A stretch of DNA of 64,000 nt from Rhizobium sp. BK196. GTDB taxonomy: Bacteria > Pseudomonadota > Alphaproteobacteria > Rhizobiales > Rhizobiaceae. Every line of letters begins with the position of its first letter. Within the stretch, counting starts at the first letter, position 1. Position numbers and translations under genes: made by a program. Of this stretch, positions 37,843-46,427 are shown piece after piece. The stretch spans positions 367,165 through 431,164 of the forward strand of contig NZ_JACHZB010000005.1 of assembly GCF_014193255.1 (NCBI RefSeq), in the 5' to 3' direction. Under the pieces are notes generated by a model that saw only the letters and a list, made by a program, of their open reading frames with translations, did no database searches and was not told the DNA's origin.

Positions 37843-38946
37843 TCAGCTTGCCAGCATGTTCAGCAGCGAGAGCATGACGCCAGCATCCGGGATCGGCAAC
37901 ACGGCATCGATCTCCGCCGGCAGCAGACCGACGATCGGACTTTTGGTATCGCCGGTTGCGGTGCCGAGCGGCCCGCGAAAACCGTGTTTGGCCCAGGCCA
38001 GCTCCTGCAACTTTGCGCTCGTCAGCACCTCGATCAGACGTTCGGCCGTTTCATCCACCACAATCAACGGATGGGCCGAATAGACGGTCGGGCGGGGATA
38101 GAGGACGACGGGCTTGGCGCCCTGCCCCGATTTGATGCGGCTCCATCGTTCGGCATCGGCAAGCGCCCATTCGACGAGTTGATTCTCGTAACCCACAATC
38201 ATCGGTTCGCCGCCGAGACCACCTGCCAGATACTGGTCGAACAACTTGCCTGACGATGGCGACTTGAAACCCATATTGCGGAAGATCGATTGCACCTTGC
38301 CGCCATATTGGGCGAGATCATCTGATGTCGCGACATTGCCGCTGAAGAGGCTGAGCGCCAGGCCCGAGAACATGAAGCCCGAATTCGAGCGGTTCGGATC
38401 GGTCGAGACGATGCGCGCCCGGCCGTAGAGCGCATTGACGCCGAGCTTCGACCAGTCCGTCCCAGCAAGGATGGCGTCGAGCAAGGCCTTCAGGTCGAGG
38501 TGGTGATGGCCGTCTATCACTGTCACGAGGCCCGATTTGAACAGCCCGTCCGCAACCGGCTGCCAAGTGTAGACGACAACAGGCGTGTTGAGCATGACCC
38601 TGTCATCGCGGATCTTCACGCCGCTTTGACGGGCGATATCCACCATAATGGAGGAGGACGGCCAGAGGAATTGCGGGTTCTGCGAGAGCAGGGCCTGCTC
38701 GCGCACCATCTCAACCGAGCCGGCGACGCGACTGTCGATCGAGAGACCATAGCGCTTGATGGCGTCGACGACATCAGGATCTGCAAGGAAAGCCTCCTTC
38801 TCTCCGCCGATGAAGCCGAACAGCTTTGTGCGCGTACCCAGCAAGCCCCGCAGTTTCGGCCGGTCGCGGACGGCGAAATAGCCGCCGGTGCCGGCAATGC
38901 CGGTGGCGAGCAGTCCAACTCCAAAGGCGCGGCGGGAAAGGGCCAT
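37843..38946 (-). CDS. Exported solute-binding-like protein of the TelA/VWA operon
   Basis: The 367-residue protein has an N-terminal signal with twin arginines (MALSRRAFGVGLLATGIAG), suggesting Tat export, though the full Tat consensus is incomplete. The body resembles a periplasmic extracellular solute-binding fold. It shares segments with the N-terminal half of the VWA lipoprotein of the same operon: WPSSSIMVDI (from W95) against WPASSVWVDM, NSGFMFSGLAL against SNSGASAYLAM, and a GYEN/NYEA stretch. It has no VWA domain. It is the last of four coupled genes, its start sharing one base with the preceding stop. The ligand is unknown. Confidence 0.8.
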   Translation of the reverse strand: MALSRRAFGVGLLATGIAGTGGYFAVRDRPKLRGLLGTRTKLFGFIGGEKEAFLADPDVVDAIKRYGLSIDSRVAGSVEMVREQALLSQNPQFLWPSSSIMVDIARQSGVKIRDDRVMLNTPVVVYTWQPVADGLFKSGLVTVIDGHHHLDLKALLDAILAGTDWSKLGVNALYGRARIVSTDPNRSNSGFMFSGLALSLFSGNVATSDDLAQYGGKVQSIFRNMGFKSPSSGKLFDQYLAGGLGGEPMIVGYENQLVEWALADAERWSRIKSGQGAKPVVLYPRPTVYSAHPLIVVDETAERLIEVLTSAKLQELAWAKHGFRGPLGTATGDTKSPIVGLLPAEIDAVLPIPDAGVMLSLLNMLAS

Positions 38947-39563
38947 CAGCGTCCGAGATCCTCTTTGAGAGATGCCTGGATGAGGCGCAGGTCGGTATCG
39001 AGCGTGCCGAGTTCAGCATCGACAAGGCTGTCGGCATAGTGAACGAAGGCATCCTCGAGCTTCACCAGCACGGCGCGGACATCCTCCAACTGCTTGACGT
39101 CAGGCGCGCGTTTCGCCTCGATTACCGCAAAGCCCTCGGCGACTTCGGCCGCACGCGGCAGATAATAACTGAGAAAGCGGCGTACGGAGTTGGCACTTTC
39201 CGGCCTCGCCTCCACCTTGCGGAAGACATCGGCGGCGATTTCCGCCAGGTGGCGCACGCGGGCTGCCATCTGTTTGTCAGCGATATCGTCCGCGGTCGTC
39301 TCCAGCCTTTGTGCGGCGGGCACAGCCCCTTCCAGCAATTCTCTCGCAAAGGCAACGCGACCGCGGCCGATTACCTTGATATCAAGACCTTCGAAAAACC
39401 TGCGTGGCGCCAGCAAGAAAACCAGGCCCGCAAAAACCACGAGGCCGATGACGGCGGCAATCCAGAACGGCATCCCGGCAGCAAAGGTCAGGACGGGGAC
39501 GAGAACGGCTGTCACCACTCCCGCCACGATCCAGTTGCCGTCATTGCCGAGCCAGTTACCCAT
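38946..39563 (-). CDS. XpaC-like membrane protein of the TelA/VWA operon
   Basis: The 205-residue product has two adjacent hydrophobic segments near the N-terminus (about 10-29 and 32-50) followed by a soluble, mostly helical charged domain. That plan, next to a telA gene, resembles the XpaC (5-bromo-4-chloroindolyl phosphate hydrolysis) family, which pairs with a TelA homologue in Bacillus. The family call is inference from layout and context. I choose the ATG at 39563 (MGNWLGNDGNW), 7 bp after the VWA gene stop; the open frame continues upstream only inside that gene. Confidence 0.75.
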   Translation of the reverse strand: MGNWLGNDGNWIVAGVVTAVLVPVLTFAAGMPFWIAAVIGLVVFAGLVFLLAPRRFFEGLDIKVIGRGRVAFARELLEGAVPAAQRLETTADDIADKQMAARVRHLAEIAADVFRKVEARPESANSVRRFLSYYLPRAAEVAEGFAVIEAKRAPDVKQLEDVRAVLVKLEDAFVHYADSLVDAELGTLDTDLRLIQASLKEDLGR

Positions 39564-39570
39564 GCCAGTC

Positions 39571-41157
39571 CTAGTTATAACCGCGGGCGGTGCGGAACGC
39601 TGCCGCAAGGTCCGAGCGACCGTCGAAGACGCGTGCCGCCGTCGCCGCGGCCAGACTGTCCAGCTGGGTCTTGTCGGCATCGCCGAAGGTAATTCCGAAG
39701 ATCGGCACGCGTGGTTCCATAGCGTTCCAATCGCTCATGAAGGCCGCACTTTGGTCATCGGATCTGCCGTCGGTCATGATGATGATCGCCGGCAGATAAT
39801 TGGACAGATCAGCCGTTTTCGCCATCTGCTGGAGCGCCCTTTCGGCGCAGGCATACATATTGGTGCCGCCGCCGGCATGCTGGCCGGCAACTGCGTTGAG
39901 AAGCCCCTGCTGTTCCATCGTGTCGCCCGAGGCCGAAAAGATATCGCGGACATTGGCATCGAAGGGAATGACGAAGATGCGGTCGGCCGGCGACCATTGC
40001 ACCAGCACCTTGCTTGCCTCCTCGGACGTGAAGAGGAAGCGCATCGCCTGCTGCAGACTGTTCTCGCCATCCCCCTGCATGGAGCCCGAGAAATCGAGGC
40101 AGAGTGCCGTCAGTGACGGTTTGCGCAGTGCCGCCTGATAAAGCGTGAGTGCCTGGCGTATCACCGTCGGTTCCGGCATGCGGATCGCGGTCACCAGTTT
40201 GGCCGGGTCGAAATTCCAGCTCGGCTCCGGCTCAGCGGAAACACTGCCGAGCGGCAGGCGGCGACCGGTTTCGGCGATCTTCTTCTGAACATCGGGCGAG
40301 CGCAGGTAGGCGAGCAGGTCCTTAAAGAAGGCCTGGACCTCGGGACCGCGGCCATGATCGACAAAGCCGATTGGCGAATCCGCCATCGCCACGCCATCGG
40401 CTGGATAGATGGCGTAGAGCAGCTCCTTGCCCATGCCGGCGAGCTTGTCGTTGGTTTCCTTGATCACCGCCTCATAATTCCACATGGCATCGTAGATCGT
40501 GCCTTTGTCAGCGGAATCCGTATAGAGATCGGCGAGCCAGCCCGAAGAGCCGGAGGAGCGCGCAACACCGGCAAGCAGGCTTCGAACGGTGTCCTGAACC
40601 GCCTTGTTGTCGAGATCGCCGGGCTCGATCACCGGCTTGTTTCCGAGCGCACTGGAGAGCATGGCGAGATAGGCGCTGGCGCCGGAGTTCGATTGGGTGG
40701 CCGATGTCATCAGGAACTTCAGCGAACCGCTGTTCACCGCTACCAGGATATCCTTCATGAAGACATCCTTGCCGATCCAGCCGAGCTGTTCGACCTTCGA
40801 CTTGCGCACCCCGAGGATGACGGGCGTCTGCGCCACCGAGGTGAGGTCCTTGACCCTGCGTTTGGTATCGAACATGTCGACCCAGACGCTGGAAGCAGGC
40901 CAGACGGCGTCCTGTTCCACGCCCTGATCGCTTTGCAGTGCAAGCCCGATGTCGAGCGTCCCTTCATATTTGAAAGAGCAGGTCGCGTGCTTCTCCTTGC
41001 AGAATTCCTCGACAATCGGCTGCAGGATGGTATTTTCCGAGCCGGAAACGATCGAGAAATTCGGGCCGCTGCTGAAAGCGTCGCAGCCTGCCAACGTCGC
41101 GAGACCAGATAGCGCCAGTGCGCCGAAGAACGAGCGGATCATGGTTCTGCCGGTCAC
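39571..41157 (-). CDS. Lipoprotein fusing a solute-binding-like domain to a von Willebrand A domain
   Basis: The 528-residue protein starts with a lipoprotein signal ending in LAGC (C25), so it is probably membrane-anchored in the periplasm. Residues about 32-310 look like an extracellular solute-binding domain (FSIVSGSENTILQPIVEEF, WPASSVWVDM). Residues about 345-528 are a VWA domain with an intact metal-dependent adhesion site: DFSGSM (355-360), GGGTNMY and MTDGRSDD. The GTG at 41157 overlaps the telA stop (GTGA); an ATG five codons in (41142) is an alternative. VWA domains usually mediate metal-dependent protein contacts, so a sensing or assembly role is likely, but the function is not known. 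Confidence 0.85.
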   Translation of the reverse strand: MTGRTMIRSFFGALALSGLATLAGCDAFSSGPNFSIVSGSENTILQPIVEEFCKEKHATCSFKYEGTLDIGLALQSDQGVEQDAVWPASSVWVDMFDTKRRVKDLTSVAQTPVILGVRKSKVEQLGWIGKDVFMKDILVAVNSGSLKFLMTSATQSNSGASAYLAMLSSALGNKPVIEPGDLDNKAVQDTVRSLLAGVARSSGSSGWLADLYTDSADKGTIYDAMWNYEAVIKETNDKLAGMGKELLYAIYPADGVAMADSPIGFVDHGRGPEVQAFFKDLLAYLRSPDVQKKIAETGRRLPLGSVSAEPEPSWNFDPAKLVTAIRMPEPTVIRQALTLYQAALRKPSLTALCLDFSGSMQGDGENSLQQAMRFLFTSEEASKVLVQWSPADRIFVIPFDANVRDIFSASGDTMEQQGLLNAVAGQHAGGGTNMYACAERALQQMAKTADLSNYLPAIIIMTDGRSDDQSAAFMSDWNAMEPRVPIFGITFGDADKTQLDSLAAATAARVFDGRSDLAAAFRTARGYN

Positions 41158-42230
41158 GCCTGCGTCATCGCCTTCTTGAGGTCGATCGTCAGCTGCTCCA
41201 TCTGTTGCTCGGCCTGGGCACGTTTTTTGCGGCCCTCCTCCTGCACGCGCAGCACGCCGGTGACGGTGTCGATCAAATCCTGATTGGCCTTGGCAAGCGT
41301 CTCCATATCGACGATACCGCGCTGCGACTGTTGCTCGATGGCGATTGCCTGATCCTTCATCATTTCAGAAGCCTGGCGGATCATGTCATTGGTGGCGTCC
41401 GTCACGGTCTTCTGCAGGTCGAGGGCCGATTTCTGCTGCGTGAGCCCCAGAAGGATGACCATCTTCTGCTTCCAGGCTGGAACCGTCAGTGCCGAGGTCG
41501 CCTGCAGGTTCTCGATCAGCGTCTCATCGCCGGACTGGACGATGCGAATCTGCGGAAGCTGCTGGATGCCGAGCTGGCGGGCCTGCTGCAGATAGAAGAT
41601 GCGCTTCTCCAGCCGGTCGAGCGCCTGGAGGCTATCCTGATAGGTCTGCGCTTCGAGCATGCCACCGCCAGGGCCTGACGTTGCGGCGTCAGCGGCGCTC
41701 TTCAGCCTCGGCAATTCGACCGAGCGGAAATGTTCGACAAAATTCTTGCCGGCCTGCACGTAGGCATCGAGCCGCATGATCGACTGTTTCGTCTCCTCAT
41801 GCAGGTCGTCGAGGAGGGCGATGTCGCGGCGCAGCATATCCTTGTGGCGGTCGAGCTCCAGGCCGATCCGATCGATCTGGCCGGCGACATCCTCGAACTC
41901 CTCCTTGAAACGCTCCAGTCGCGCCTTGGCAGAGAGGAACATGCGGCTAAGGAAACCCTTCTCCTTCAGAGAGGCGGGATCGAGGCTCTTCGATTTCAGG
42001 ATGATGTCGGTCAGGAGCTTGCCGACCTCACCGAGATCCTTGTTGCGGACCTCGCGCAGGATCTTGTCGGCATAGTCGCTGACGGCCTGTTGTGCACGGT
42101 CACCGTAAACGGATATCCCGGCGCGGTCCGTGAGATTGATGGTGTCGGTGATACGGGCGACTTCCGAGGGATCGGCAGCAATTGCCGGCAGGGAAGCATT
42201 CTGGACAGTCGCGAGATCGGTATCGGCCAT
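41154..42230 (-). CDS. TelA-family (toxic anion resistance) protein
   Basis: The 358-residue soluble, helical protein matches the TelA/KlaA toxic-anion-resistance family: an N-terminal DRAGISVYGDRAQQAVSDYADKIL, FLSRMFLSAKARLERFKEEFEDVAGQID in pieces, LPRLKSAADA and the C-terminal helix NQDLIDTVTGVLRVQEEGRKKRA. It has no signal or membrane segment. Family members are linked to tellurite, colicin or cell-envelope stress tolerance, but a direct chemistry is not established. It is the first gene of a four-gene coupled operon. Confidence 0.9.
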   Translation of the reverse strand: MADTDLATVQNASLPAIAADPSEVARITDTINLTDRAGISVYGDRAQQAVSDYADKILREVRNKDLGEVGKLLTDIILKSKSLDPASLKEKGFLSRMFLSAKARLERFKEEFEDVAGQIDRIGLELDRHKDMLRRDIALLDDLHEETKQSIMRLDAYVQAGKNFVEHFRSVELPRLKSAADAATSGPGGGMLEAQTYQDSLQALDRLEKRIFYLQQARQLGIQQLPQIRIVQSGDETLIENLQATSALTVPAWKQKMVILLGLTQQKSALDLQKTVTDATNDMIRQASEMMKDQAIAIEQQSQRGIVDMETLAKANQDLIDTVTGVLRVQEEGRKKRAQAEQQMEQLTIDLKKAMTQA

Positions 42231-42413
42231 TTGGGTCGTCTTTCTCGGCTTGTGGTGCCATTATCCGGGCAAATGGGCCTTCCACTAAGCAGGACCGGAA
42301 AAGGCAGATTTCCACAAAGACCGGCCCGCGAAGACTCATCTGCGGGACGACAGTTTAGCTGAACTAGAAATACTGTTTTATGACAGGTGCTTAAGCTTGT
42401 CGCAGAAGCCGCC

Positions 42414-43253
42414 TTACTGGCAGGTCGGCGCGGGCTTTTTGTCGAGGAGCTCAAGTTTCGAGAGCTTGCCGGTCAGGACAAAATCGCCGTAGTCCATCGT
42501 CAGATCCCGCGTAATGCCATTCTCATAGAGCTTGAACGACATGCGGTAGACGGGCAGCGTATCCGATTTGGCATTCTCGTTGAAATAGGAGATCGTCACC
42601 GGCCAGAATGCCGTCCTGGAGAACTGGCCAGCATTGCCGGCATCGGCCTCATCCGTAACCGGGGTTTCCTGCTTGCCGACAATGGTCGTGGTGACCAGGG
42701 ATTTGTCGCCATCGTCGGAGCCGTCAAAAACGCGGGCCTCGAAGAAGCGCTTGCCGTTCTTCGCATTTTGGATGACGTCGAGCATATGCTCGGTCGGGAA
42801 TCGGCTTTCGGCGAGCTGCAGTTCGCGGCTTGCCGGCTGCGTGAGGTCGACTTTTACACCTTCTGGCTTGTCCTCAGCTGCACCGTTGACTTCCTTGTCG
42901 AGTTGGTCGTCGGTGAAGGACTTGGTGTCGAACGTGAACTTGCCGTCCTTCAGGCTTTCGAAGGTCTTCGTCTGCTGGTCGCTGACGCGCACGTTGTCGC
43001 CGGTATCGATCTGGGTGACGAAGCGGAAATTCGTGGTGAATCCCTCGCAGTAATTGCCGTCGAATTCATAGACCATGCGGCCATACATGGAGGAGATGCC
43101 GGAGCGTTCGGAAGCGTCCTTCAGTTCCAGATCGTAAACGGCGCGGTGTGCGACGAGCCCGGTTGCGATCGCAGCGCTCGCCGCCGGCGCAGCCGCCGAA
43201 GCACTGGCGGAGACGCTTGCGAGGACAAGAGCGGCAAGTGACGATCGGAACAT
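42414..43253 (-). CDS. eipB: EipB-like periplasmic envelope-integrity protein (DUF1849)
   Basis: The 279-residue exported protein has a Sec signal (cleavage near ASAAA) and the DUF1849/EipB sequence: GLVAHRAVYDLELKDASERSG in pieces, GRMVYEFDGNYCEGF, FPTEHMLDVIQNA, FDGSDDGDKS and a C-terminal cysteine (PAPTCQ). The two cysteines match the conserved disulfide of Brucella EipB, a beta-spiral protein needed for envelope integrity. It lies 183 bp upstream of telA on the same strand; that gap has no gene. Confidence 0.9.
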   Translation of the reverse strand: MFRSSLAALVLASVSASASAAAPAASAAIATGLVAHRAVYDLELKDASERSGISSMYGRMVYEFDGNYCEGFTTNFRFVTQIDTGDNVRVSDQQTKTFESLKDGKFTFDTKSFTDDQLDKEVNGAAEDKPEGVKVDLTQPASRELQLAESRFPTEHMLDVIQNAKNGKRFFEARVFDGSDDGDKSLVTTTIVGKQETPVTDEADAGNAGQFSRTAFWPVTISYFNENAKSDTLPVYRMSFKLYENGITRDLTMDYGDFVLTGKLSKLELLDKKPAPTCQ

Positions 43254-43403
43254 TCATTAACTCCTGTTGGACTCGTCCGCGATGTTATAAGAACCGTTTC
43301 GGCCAAATCGAGGCGGCCAAGTCGAGGCTCGAAACTGTCACATTAAAGATTCTAGTCTTGATGCATAATTTTTGAAGCATTGACAACAAAAGCGGAGACG
43401 AAA

Positions 43404-43871
43404 ATGTCCGATCAAATCGCAACGCGTCTGTCGGAAATGGGAATAACCCTGCCCGAAGCTGCCGCACCTGCCGCCAATTATGTCCCCTACGTCATCAGCG
43501 GCAATCTACTCACTATCTCCGGCCAGCTGCCGCTCGAAGGCGGCAAGGTCGCCGTCTCCGGCCATCTCGGCAAGACTGTCGATGTTGCCGCCGGCCAGCG
43601 CGCGGCAGAGCTTTGCGCCATCAACATTCTCTCGCAAGCAAAGGCAGCGCTTGGCGATCTCAGCCGCATCCGCCGCGTCATCAAGCTCAACGGCTTCGTT
43701 GCCTCCGCGCCTGATTTTGTCGAGCAGCACCTCGTCATCAATGGCGCCTCGAACCTGATCGCCGGCGTGCTCGGCGAAGCCGGCAAACATGCCCGCGCTG
43801 CCGTCGGCATGGCAGCCCTGCCGCTCAATGCTGCAGTCGAAATCGATGCTATCATGGAAATTGCAGAATGA
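43404..43871 (+). CDS. RidA/YjgF-family protein
   Basis: The 155-residue protein has the longer RidA-type sequence (MSDQIATRLSEMGITLPEAA, NYVPYVISGNLLTISGQLP, LCAINILSQAKAALGD, HARAAVGMAALPLNAAVEIDAIMEI). The Arg in RAAVG is the family's active-site arginine in imine deaminases. I choose the ATG at 43404 rather than an upstream open frame because a clean GGAGACGAAA Shine-Dalgarno precedes it. The stop overlaps the next gene start by 4 bp. Confidence 0.92.
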   Translation: MSDQIATRLSEMGITLPEAAAPAANYVPYVISGNLLTISGQLPLEGGKVAVSGHLGKTVDVAAGQRAAELCAINILSQAKAALGDLSRIRRVIKLNGFVASAPDFVEQHLVINGASNLIAGVLGEAGKHARAAVGMAALPLNAAVEIDAIMEIAE

Positions 43872-44587
43872 CGAATGCCGCTTGGATCAAAGAGCTTCCG
43901 GTTGCCCACCGCGGCTACCATGACCTCAACAATGCCATTTGGGAAAACACGCTCTCGGCATTTTCGCGTGCCGTCGAAGCAGGCTTTGCCATCGAATGCG
44001 ACCTCCATTATGCCTCCGATGGCGTGCCGGTCATCTTCCACGATGAAGATCTGGAACGTCTCTGCAATCTGAAGGGCGACGTGCGTGAACGGACCTCCAA
44101 GGAGCTGGGGCTGATCGCCGTCGGCGGCACCAAGGATAAAGTGCCGACGCTGAAGCAGCTTCTCGACCTCGTGCAGGGCAAGGTGCCGCTGGTGCTGGAA
44201 CTCAAGGGCCGTGAGGCCGACGACGAAGGCTTTGCCGAAAGCGTTCTCGAAGTCCTCGAGGGCTATGAAGGCAAGATCGCGCTGATGAGCTTCGACCATT
44301 GGCTGCTGAAGGACCTGAAGGACTTTGGCGCTCCCTTCCCGGTCGGACTGACGGCCAACGGCAATACAGCGGAAGAATATGCCACCCATGAGAAGGCGAT
44401 GGAGCTCGGCCTCGATTTCATCTCCTATTATTATGCGGACCTGCCGAACTCTTTCATCTCCCGCCAGCGTGATAAGGGCATTCCTGTCATAACCTGGACA
44501 GTCCGTGACGAAGATGCCCGCAAGCGCACCTTCGAGAATGCCGACCAAATGACTTTCGAGGGCTTCGATCCGCGCGCGGCGGTTTGA
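43868..44587 (+). CDS. Glycerophosphodiester phosphodiesterase-family protein
   Basis: The 239-residue TIM-barrel protein has the GDPD motifs: AHRGYHD (catalytic His), ENTLSAFSRAVEAGFAIECDLHYASDG (Glu/Asp metal ligands) and VIFHDEDLERL (second His). It lacks a signal peptide and so acts in the cytoplasm, probably hydrolysing glycerophosphodiesters to glycerol-3-phosphate. It is coupled to the RidA-like gene by ATGA. Confidence 0.9.
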   Translation: MTNAAWIKELPVAHRGYHDLNNAIWENTLSAFSRAVEAGFAIECDLHYASDGVPVIFHDEDLERLCNLKGDVRERTSKELGLIAVGGTKDKVPTLKQLLDLVQGKVPLVLELKGREADDEGFAESVLEVLEGYEGKIALMSFDHWLLKDLKDFGAPFPVGLTANGNTAEEYATHEKAMELGLDFISYYYADLPNSFISRQRDKGIPVITWTVRDEDARKRTFENADQMTFEGFDPRAAV

Positions 44588-44665
44588 CGCTCGCTTTTTC
44601 GACAAGATCGTGCGCAGACTGGGAGGGAGCCCGCTCCCTCCTCCCAACGGCTTCGCATTTGCTTC

Positions 44666-45868
44666 ATGACAGACGAATCGTCAGACGAACTTTCCATTCG
44701 CATCGAGCGATCATTCACCGCGATTTCCCCCGAGCGCTGGTCAAGGCTTTCGGGGGCGTCGAAGGCGTGCGACACCATCGCCTACAATCCCTTCGTCTCG
44801 CATGCCTTCCTCTCGTCGCTGGAAGAATCCGGCTCGGCCACCGCGCAGACCGGCTGGCTCGGCCATCACATGCTTCTGGAGACGGCCAAGGGTGAACTGG
44901 TCGGCGCCCTGCCCGGTTATCTGAAGAACCACAGCCAGGGCGAATACGTGTTCGATCATGGCTGGGCCGATGCCTTCGAACGGGCCGGCGGCAGCTATTA
45001 TCCGAAGCTGCAGTGCTCCATCCCCTTCACACCCGCGACCGGCCCGCGCCTGCTCGTGGCCGAAGGATTTGCAAGACTGCCAATTCAGAGCGCTATGGCG
45101 GAAAGCCTCAAGGAGGTCGTCCGCCGCCTAGATATTTCCTCGGCTCATATCACCTTCGTGCCAGAGGACGAGATGCCGATCTTTGAGACCGACGGCTACC
45201 TGCACCGCACCGACAAACAGTTCCATTTCATCAATGATGGCTATGCCAATCACGACGCATTCTTGGAAACGCTCGCCTCCCGCAAGCGCAAGGCACTGCG
45301 CAAGGAGCGTCGGACGGCGGTTGAGAACGGCATCACCATCGACTGGCTAACCGGAAAGGACCTGACCGAAAAAATCTGGGACCAGTTCTTTACCTTCTAC
45401 ATGGATACCGGAGGCCGCAAATGGGGCCGTCCTTATCTGACGCGCAAATTCTATTCGCTGATCGGCGAGCGCATGGCCGACGACATTCTGCTGGTCATGG
45501 CAAAACGTGACGGCCGTTATATAGCAGGTGCCATCAATTTCATCGGCGGCGATACGCTCTACGGACGGCACTGGGGCTGCATCGAGGAGCACCCCTTCCT
45601 GCATTTCGAGGTCTGCTACCATCAGGCCATCGATTTTGCGTTGGAAAAGGGCCTTAAGAAGGTAGAGGCCGGCGCCCAGGGTGAACATAAGCTTGCCCGC
45701 GGCTACCTGCCGGTGACAACCCACTCCGCCCACTATATCGCCCATGCGGGATTGCGGCGCGCTGTTGCCGACTATCTGGAGCGCGAGCGGGAGGATGTCG
45801 AATATATGAATGAGATGCTTGCCGAACACACTCCCTTCCGCAAAGGCGAACGGCTGCAGGAGGATTGA
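44666..45868 (+). CDS. FemAB-like GNAT acyltransferase (COG3146 type)
   Basis: The 400-residue protein matches the large GNAT/FemAB-like family (DUF482): YNPFVSHAFLSSLEESGSA, GWLGHHMLLETAKGELVGALPGYLKNHSQGEY in pieces, FHFINDGYANHDAFLETLASRKRKALRKERR in pieces, and the C-terminal YLPVTTHSAHYIAHAG. The family is related to peptidoglycan bridge-forming FemAB proteins, but the acceptor here is unknown. It lies 78 bp after the GDPD gene, with an imperfect GC-rich hairpin (44619-44646) in the gap. Confidence 0.88.
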   Translation: MTDESSDELSIRIERSFTAISPERWSRLSGASKACDTIAYNPFVSHAFLSSLEESGSATAQTGWLGHHMLLETAKGELVGALPGYLKNHSQGEYVFDHGWADAFERAGGSYYPKLQCSIPFTPATGPRLLVAEGFARLPIQSAMAESLKEVVRRLDISSAHITFVPEDEMPIFETDGYLHRTDKQFHFINDGYANHDAFLETLASRKRKALRKERRTAVENGITIDWLTGKDLTEKIWDQFFTFYMDTGGRKWGRPYLTRKFYSLIGERMADDILLVMAKRDGRYIAGAINFIGGDTLYGRHWGCIEEHPFLHFEVCYHQAIDFALEKGLKKVEAGAQGEHKLARGYLPVTTHSAHYIAHAGLRRAVADYLEREREDVEYMNEMLAEHTPFRKGERLQED

Positions 45869-45922
45869 CGCGCTTGGCTCTGGCGCGCTACGCGATCAAG
45901 GAAAATACGAGGAGATTTCGCC

Positions 45923-46351
45923 ATGACCAGCGCTGCCTATGACGACAACAATATATTCGCCAAGATCCTGCGCGGCGAGATCCCGTCGCATCGCGTCTAC
46001 GAGGACGACAAGACCGTTGTTTTCATGGATGTGATGCCGCAAGCGCCGGGCCATGTTCTGGTCCTGCCGAAGGCACCTTCGCGTAATATCTTCGATGCCG
46101 ACCCCGCTTCCCTCTCGCATACGATCACGGTCGTCCAGAAAATCGCGAATGCGGTGAAGGAAGCCTTCGACGCTGACGGCGTGTTCATCGCCCAATTCAA
46201 CGAGCCGGCAGCAGGTCAGACAGTCTTCCATCTGCACTTCCATGTCATTCCACGGCATGAGGGCGTGGCGCTGAAGCCGCATTCCGGCAAGATGGAGGAC
46301 GGTGCGGTGCTCGCAGCCAACGCGGAGAAGATCAAGGCGGAACTTGCGTAA
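45923..46351 (+). CDS. HIT-family nucleotide hydrolase/transferase
   Basis: The 142-residue histidine-triad protein has AKILRGEIPSHRVYEDD, the DVMPQAPGHVLVLPK block and the triad VFHLHFHVIPRH near residues 100-111. HIT proteins hydrolyse or transfer nucleoside phosphates; the exact substrate is unknown. It has a good Shine-Dalgarno (GAGGAG). A bidirectional terminator separates it from convergent clpA. Confidence 0.93.
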   Translation: MTSAAYDDNNIFAKILRGEIPSHRVYEDDKTVVFMDVMPQAPGHVLVLPKAPSRNIFDADPASLSHTITVVQKIANAVKEAFDADGVFIAQFNEPAAGQTVFHLHFHVIPRHEGVALKPHSGKMEDGAVLAANAEKIKAELA

Positions 46352-46382
46352 CTACCCAAACCCTGAACATATACCGCAAGCA

Positions 46383-46408
46383 AAAAGGCCGCTTCGCAGC
46401 GGCCTTTT
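46383..46408. terminator. Bidirectional terminator between the HIT gene and clpA
   Basis: AAAAGGCCGC pairs perfectly with GCGGCCTTTT around TTCGCA. The A and T arms give a T-run in both directions, serving the HIT gene (plus, stop 32 bp away) and clpA (minus, stop 20 bp away). Confidence 0.88.
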
Positions 46409-46427
46409 CACGTATTTCACCCAAAGG

